From NCBI RefSeq assembly GCF_031599675.1, contig NZ_CP134223.1:3348001-3412000 (forward strand): a stretch of 64,000 bases of DNA, written 5' to 3'. The position numbers and the translations under genes are program-made. Positions 63,224 through 64,000 of this stretch are shown piece after piece (positions within the stretch are counted from its first letter, which is position 1; each line of letters begins with the position of its first letter). Below the pieces are notes generated by a model that was given only the letters and a program-made list of their open reading frames with translations, had not been told where the DNA came from and ran no database searches. The stretch is from Paenibacillus pedocola (GTDB lineage Bacteria; Bacillota; Bacilli; Paenibacillales; Paenibacillaceae).

Positions 63224-63799
63224 ATGCGCAAATTCTTATGCTTGCTCTTTGGTATTACTATTCTATTTGCACTGGCAGCCTGCAGCCCGACAAATAATAG
63301 GCCAAGTTCCGGAGTTGCTGCGGAAAGCGATGAAGGCAGTCGTCTTGATATCCCGCCGTTGGGCAGTGAACCCGCAGAAGCAACTGAGCAGCCCACAGAG
63401 GTGGGAAAGGAAAATAAAGTGAAGGAAAACTCAGGGATTGAAATTCCCATCTATATTATTATTGGCGGCACTACGTTTCCAGCAACATTATATAACAATG
63501 AGACGACGCAAGCCCTGGTAGCGCAGTTTCCGATGACCATCCGTATGAATGAACAAAATAGGCTGGAGAAGTATAATGATCTGTCCGAGGAGCTTCCGGC
63601 TGCATCTACTGAACGCCCTGCAACCATTCATGCCGGTGACATTATGTCCTGGTCCGGAAATACTCTGGTACTTTTTTATCAGACCTTCTCCAATTCTTAC
63701 GACGGTTATGTTCCGCTCGGAAGTGTCGACGATCCTGCAAATCTGGCAGCAGCGCTTGGTTCAGGGAATGTACAAGTTACCTGGTCACTTGCAGATTAA
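63224..63799 (+). CDS. Lipoprotein with cyclophilin-like domain
   Basis: A 191-residue lipoprotein: the signal peptide ends LFALAAC with Cys20 lipidated, then a Ser/Pro/Glu-rich linker (about 21-75). A compact domain follows (about 78-191: IYIIIGGTTFPATLYNNETTQALVAQFPMTIRMNEQNRLEKYNDLSEELP...AGDIMSWSGNTLVLFYQTFSNSYDGYVPLGSV) that matches the bacterial cyclophilin-like (Cyclophil_like2) family. The role is unknown; fold members are not proven proline isomerases. ACAGGAGG precedes the ATG. An SLH protein gene follows after 52 bases, perhaps in the same operon. Confidence 0.87.
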   Translation: MRKFLCLLFGITILFALAACSPTNNRPSSGVAAESDEGSRLDIPPLGSEPAEATEQPTEVGKENKVKENSGIEIPIYIIIGGTTFPATLYNNETTQALVAQFPMTIRMNEQNRLEKYNDLSEELPAASTERPATIHAGDIMSWSGNTLVLFYQTFSNSYDGYVPLGSVDDPANLAAALGSGNVQVTWSLAD

Positions 63800-63851
63800 A
63801 CTAGGGTGTTGATTCTAGGGTTAAAGATATTTAGAGAAGGAGATGGATTGC

Positions 63852-64000
63852 GTGAGGAGTATCCAAACATTAAGGCTAACTAGTCTGCTGCTGGGAACGG
63901 CTCTCACTTTCAGTACGGTGAGCACTGCTTTTGCGGCGGACTATAACGATGTTTCAGATAGCGCTTGGTATCGTACCGCTGTAGACTTTGTTACGGAGAG
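63852..64000 (+). CDS. S-layer-homology (SLH) domain protein, 5' part
   Basis: The frame begins at a GTG 5-6 bases after GAAGGAGATGG and is open to the window edge. The first 29 residues are a signal peptide (RLTSLLLGTALTFSTVSTAFA, then ADYND). The next residues, DVSDSAWYRTAVDFVTE, are the start of an SLH repeat, which binds pyruvylated secondary cell-wall polymer. The protein is therefore exported and cell-wall attached. The remainder lies outside the window. Confidence 0.8.
   Translation, partial: MRSIQTLRLTSLLLGTALTFSTVSTAFAADYNDVSDSAWYRTAVDFVTE

Overview
The window looks like chromosomal DNA of a spore-forming, Gram-positive, Paenibacillus-like bacterium. The support is a GerA/B/C-type spore germination receptor operon, a manganese catalase, a bacterial Ku protein, an S-layer-homology protein, very large secreted pectin-degrading enzymes, strong GGAGG ribosome binding sites, frequent TTG/GTG starts, and sites close to the low-GC Gram-positive Fur, NrdR and CcpA consensus sequences. 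No rRNA, tRNA, CRISPR array, transposase or phage module was seen. I ran no database search, so family names rest on motifs and recalled family features.

Layout. 0-2.6 kb: nrdI-nrdE-nrdF (class Ib ribonucleotide reductase, minus strand) with a promoter carrying two NrdR boxes and a Fur-like box. 2.8-5.6 kb: a flavin-binding stress protein, an epoxide hydrolase and a LysR regulator. 5.7-9.6 kb: pentose phosphate genes zwf, tal and gndA. 9.8-11.4 kb: an MFS carrier and a VOC protein. 11.5-16 kb: divergent lutABC and aldA, a lactaldehyde to lactate to pyruvate module with a cre-like site. 16.1-19.1 kb: a glycerophosphodiesterase, a family VIII-like esterase, a 43-residue protein and an ArsR regulator. 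19.4-23.7 kb: gshF, a WYL regulator and its divergent two-gene operon. 24-27.2 kb: a secreted BNR-4 protein and a frameshifted neopullulanase. 27.3-30.6 kb: Ku, Mn catalase and a drug-type MFS pump. 31.1-37.5 kb: a 2131-residue secreted protein joining a PL11 rhamnogalacturonan lyase to two CE12 esterase domains. 37.8-41.4 kb: a quinone-oxidoreductase-like enzyme and a rifamycin phosphotransferase. 41.5-48 kb: a small Met/His-rich exported protein, a two-component system, a SHOCT protein, a DHA2 pump, a MarR regulator and a MATE pump. 48.1-53.8 kb: an LtaS-like phosphatase/transferase, a 62-residue protein and a ger receptor operon. 53.9-63 kb: an AraC regulator and a redox region with two paralogous aldo/keto reductases, two paralogous TetR regulators, an intact cupin and a cupin relic. 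63.2-64 kb: a lipoprotein and the start of an SLH protein.

Themes. Several parts fit use of rhamnose-rich plant or algal polysaccharide. The giant lyase/esterase can release rhamnose-containing sugars, rhamnose breakdown yields lactaldehyde, and AldA plus LutABC would convert that to pyruvate. Two of the carbohydrate-linked genes (aldA and the BNR-4 gene) carry near-consensus cre sites. A second theme is self-protection: RPH, four multidrug-type transporters, GshF, Mn catalase and Ku.

Most unusual structure. Two intergenic elements (7962-8148 and 19145-19395) share an identical 35-nt core and fold into very long imperfect hairpins. Their inner loops are the same length but have compensating sequence changes, and their outer arms are locus-specific. 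They look like members of an undescribed dispersed family of structured intergenic repeats. A 35-bp block placed identically in front of two unrelated membrane-protein genes (MFS at 29303, LtaS-like at 48150) is a second unexplained shared element.
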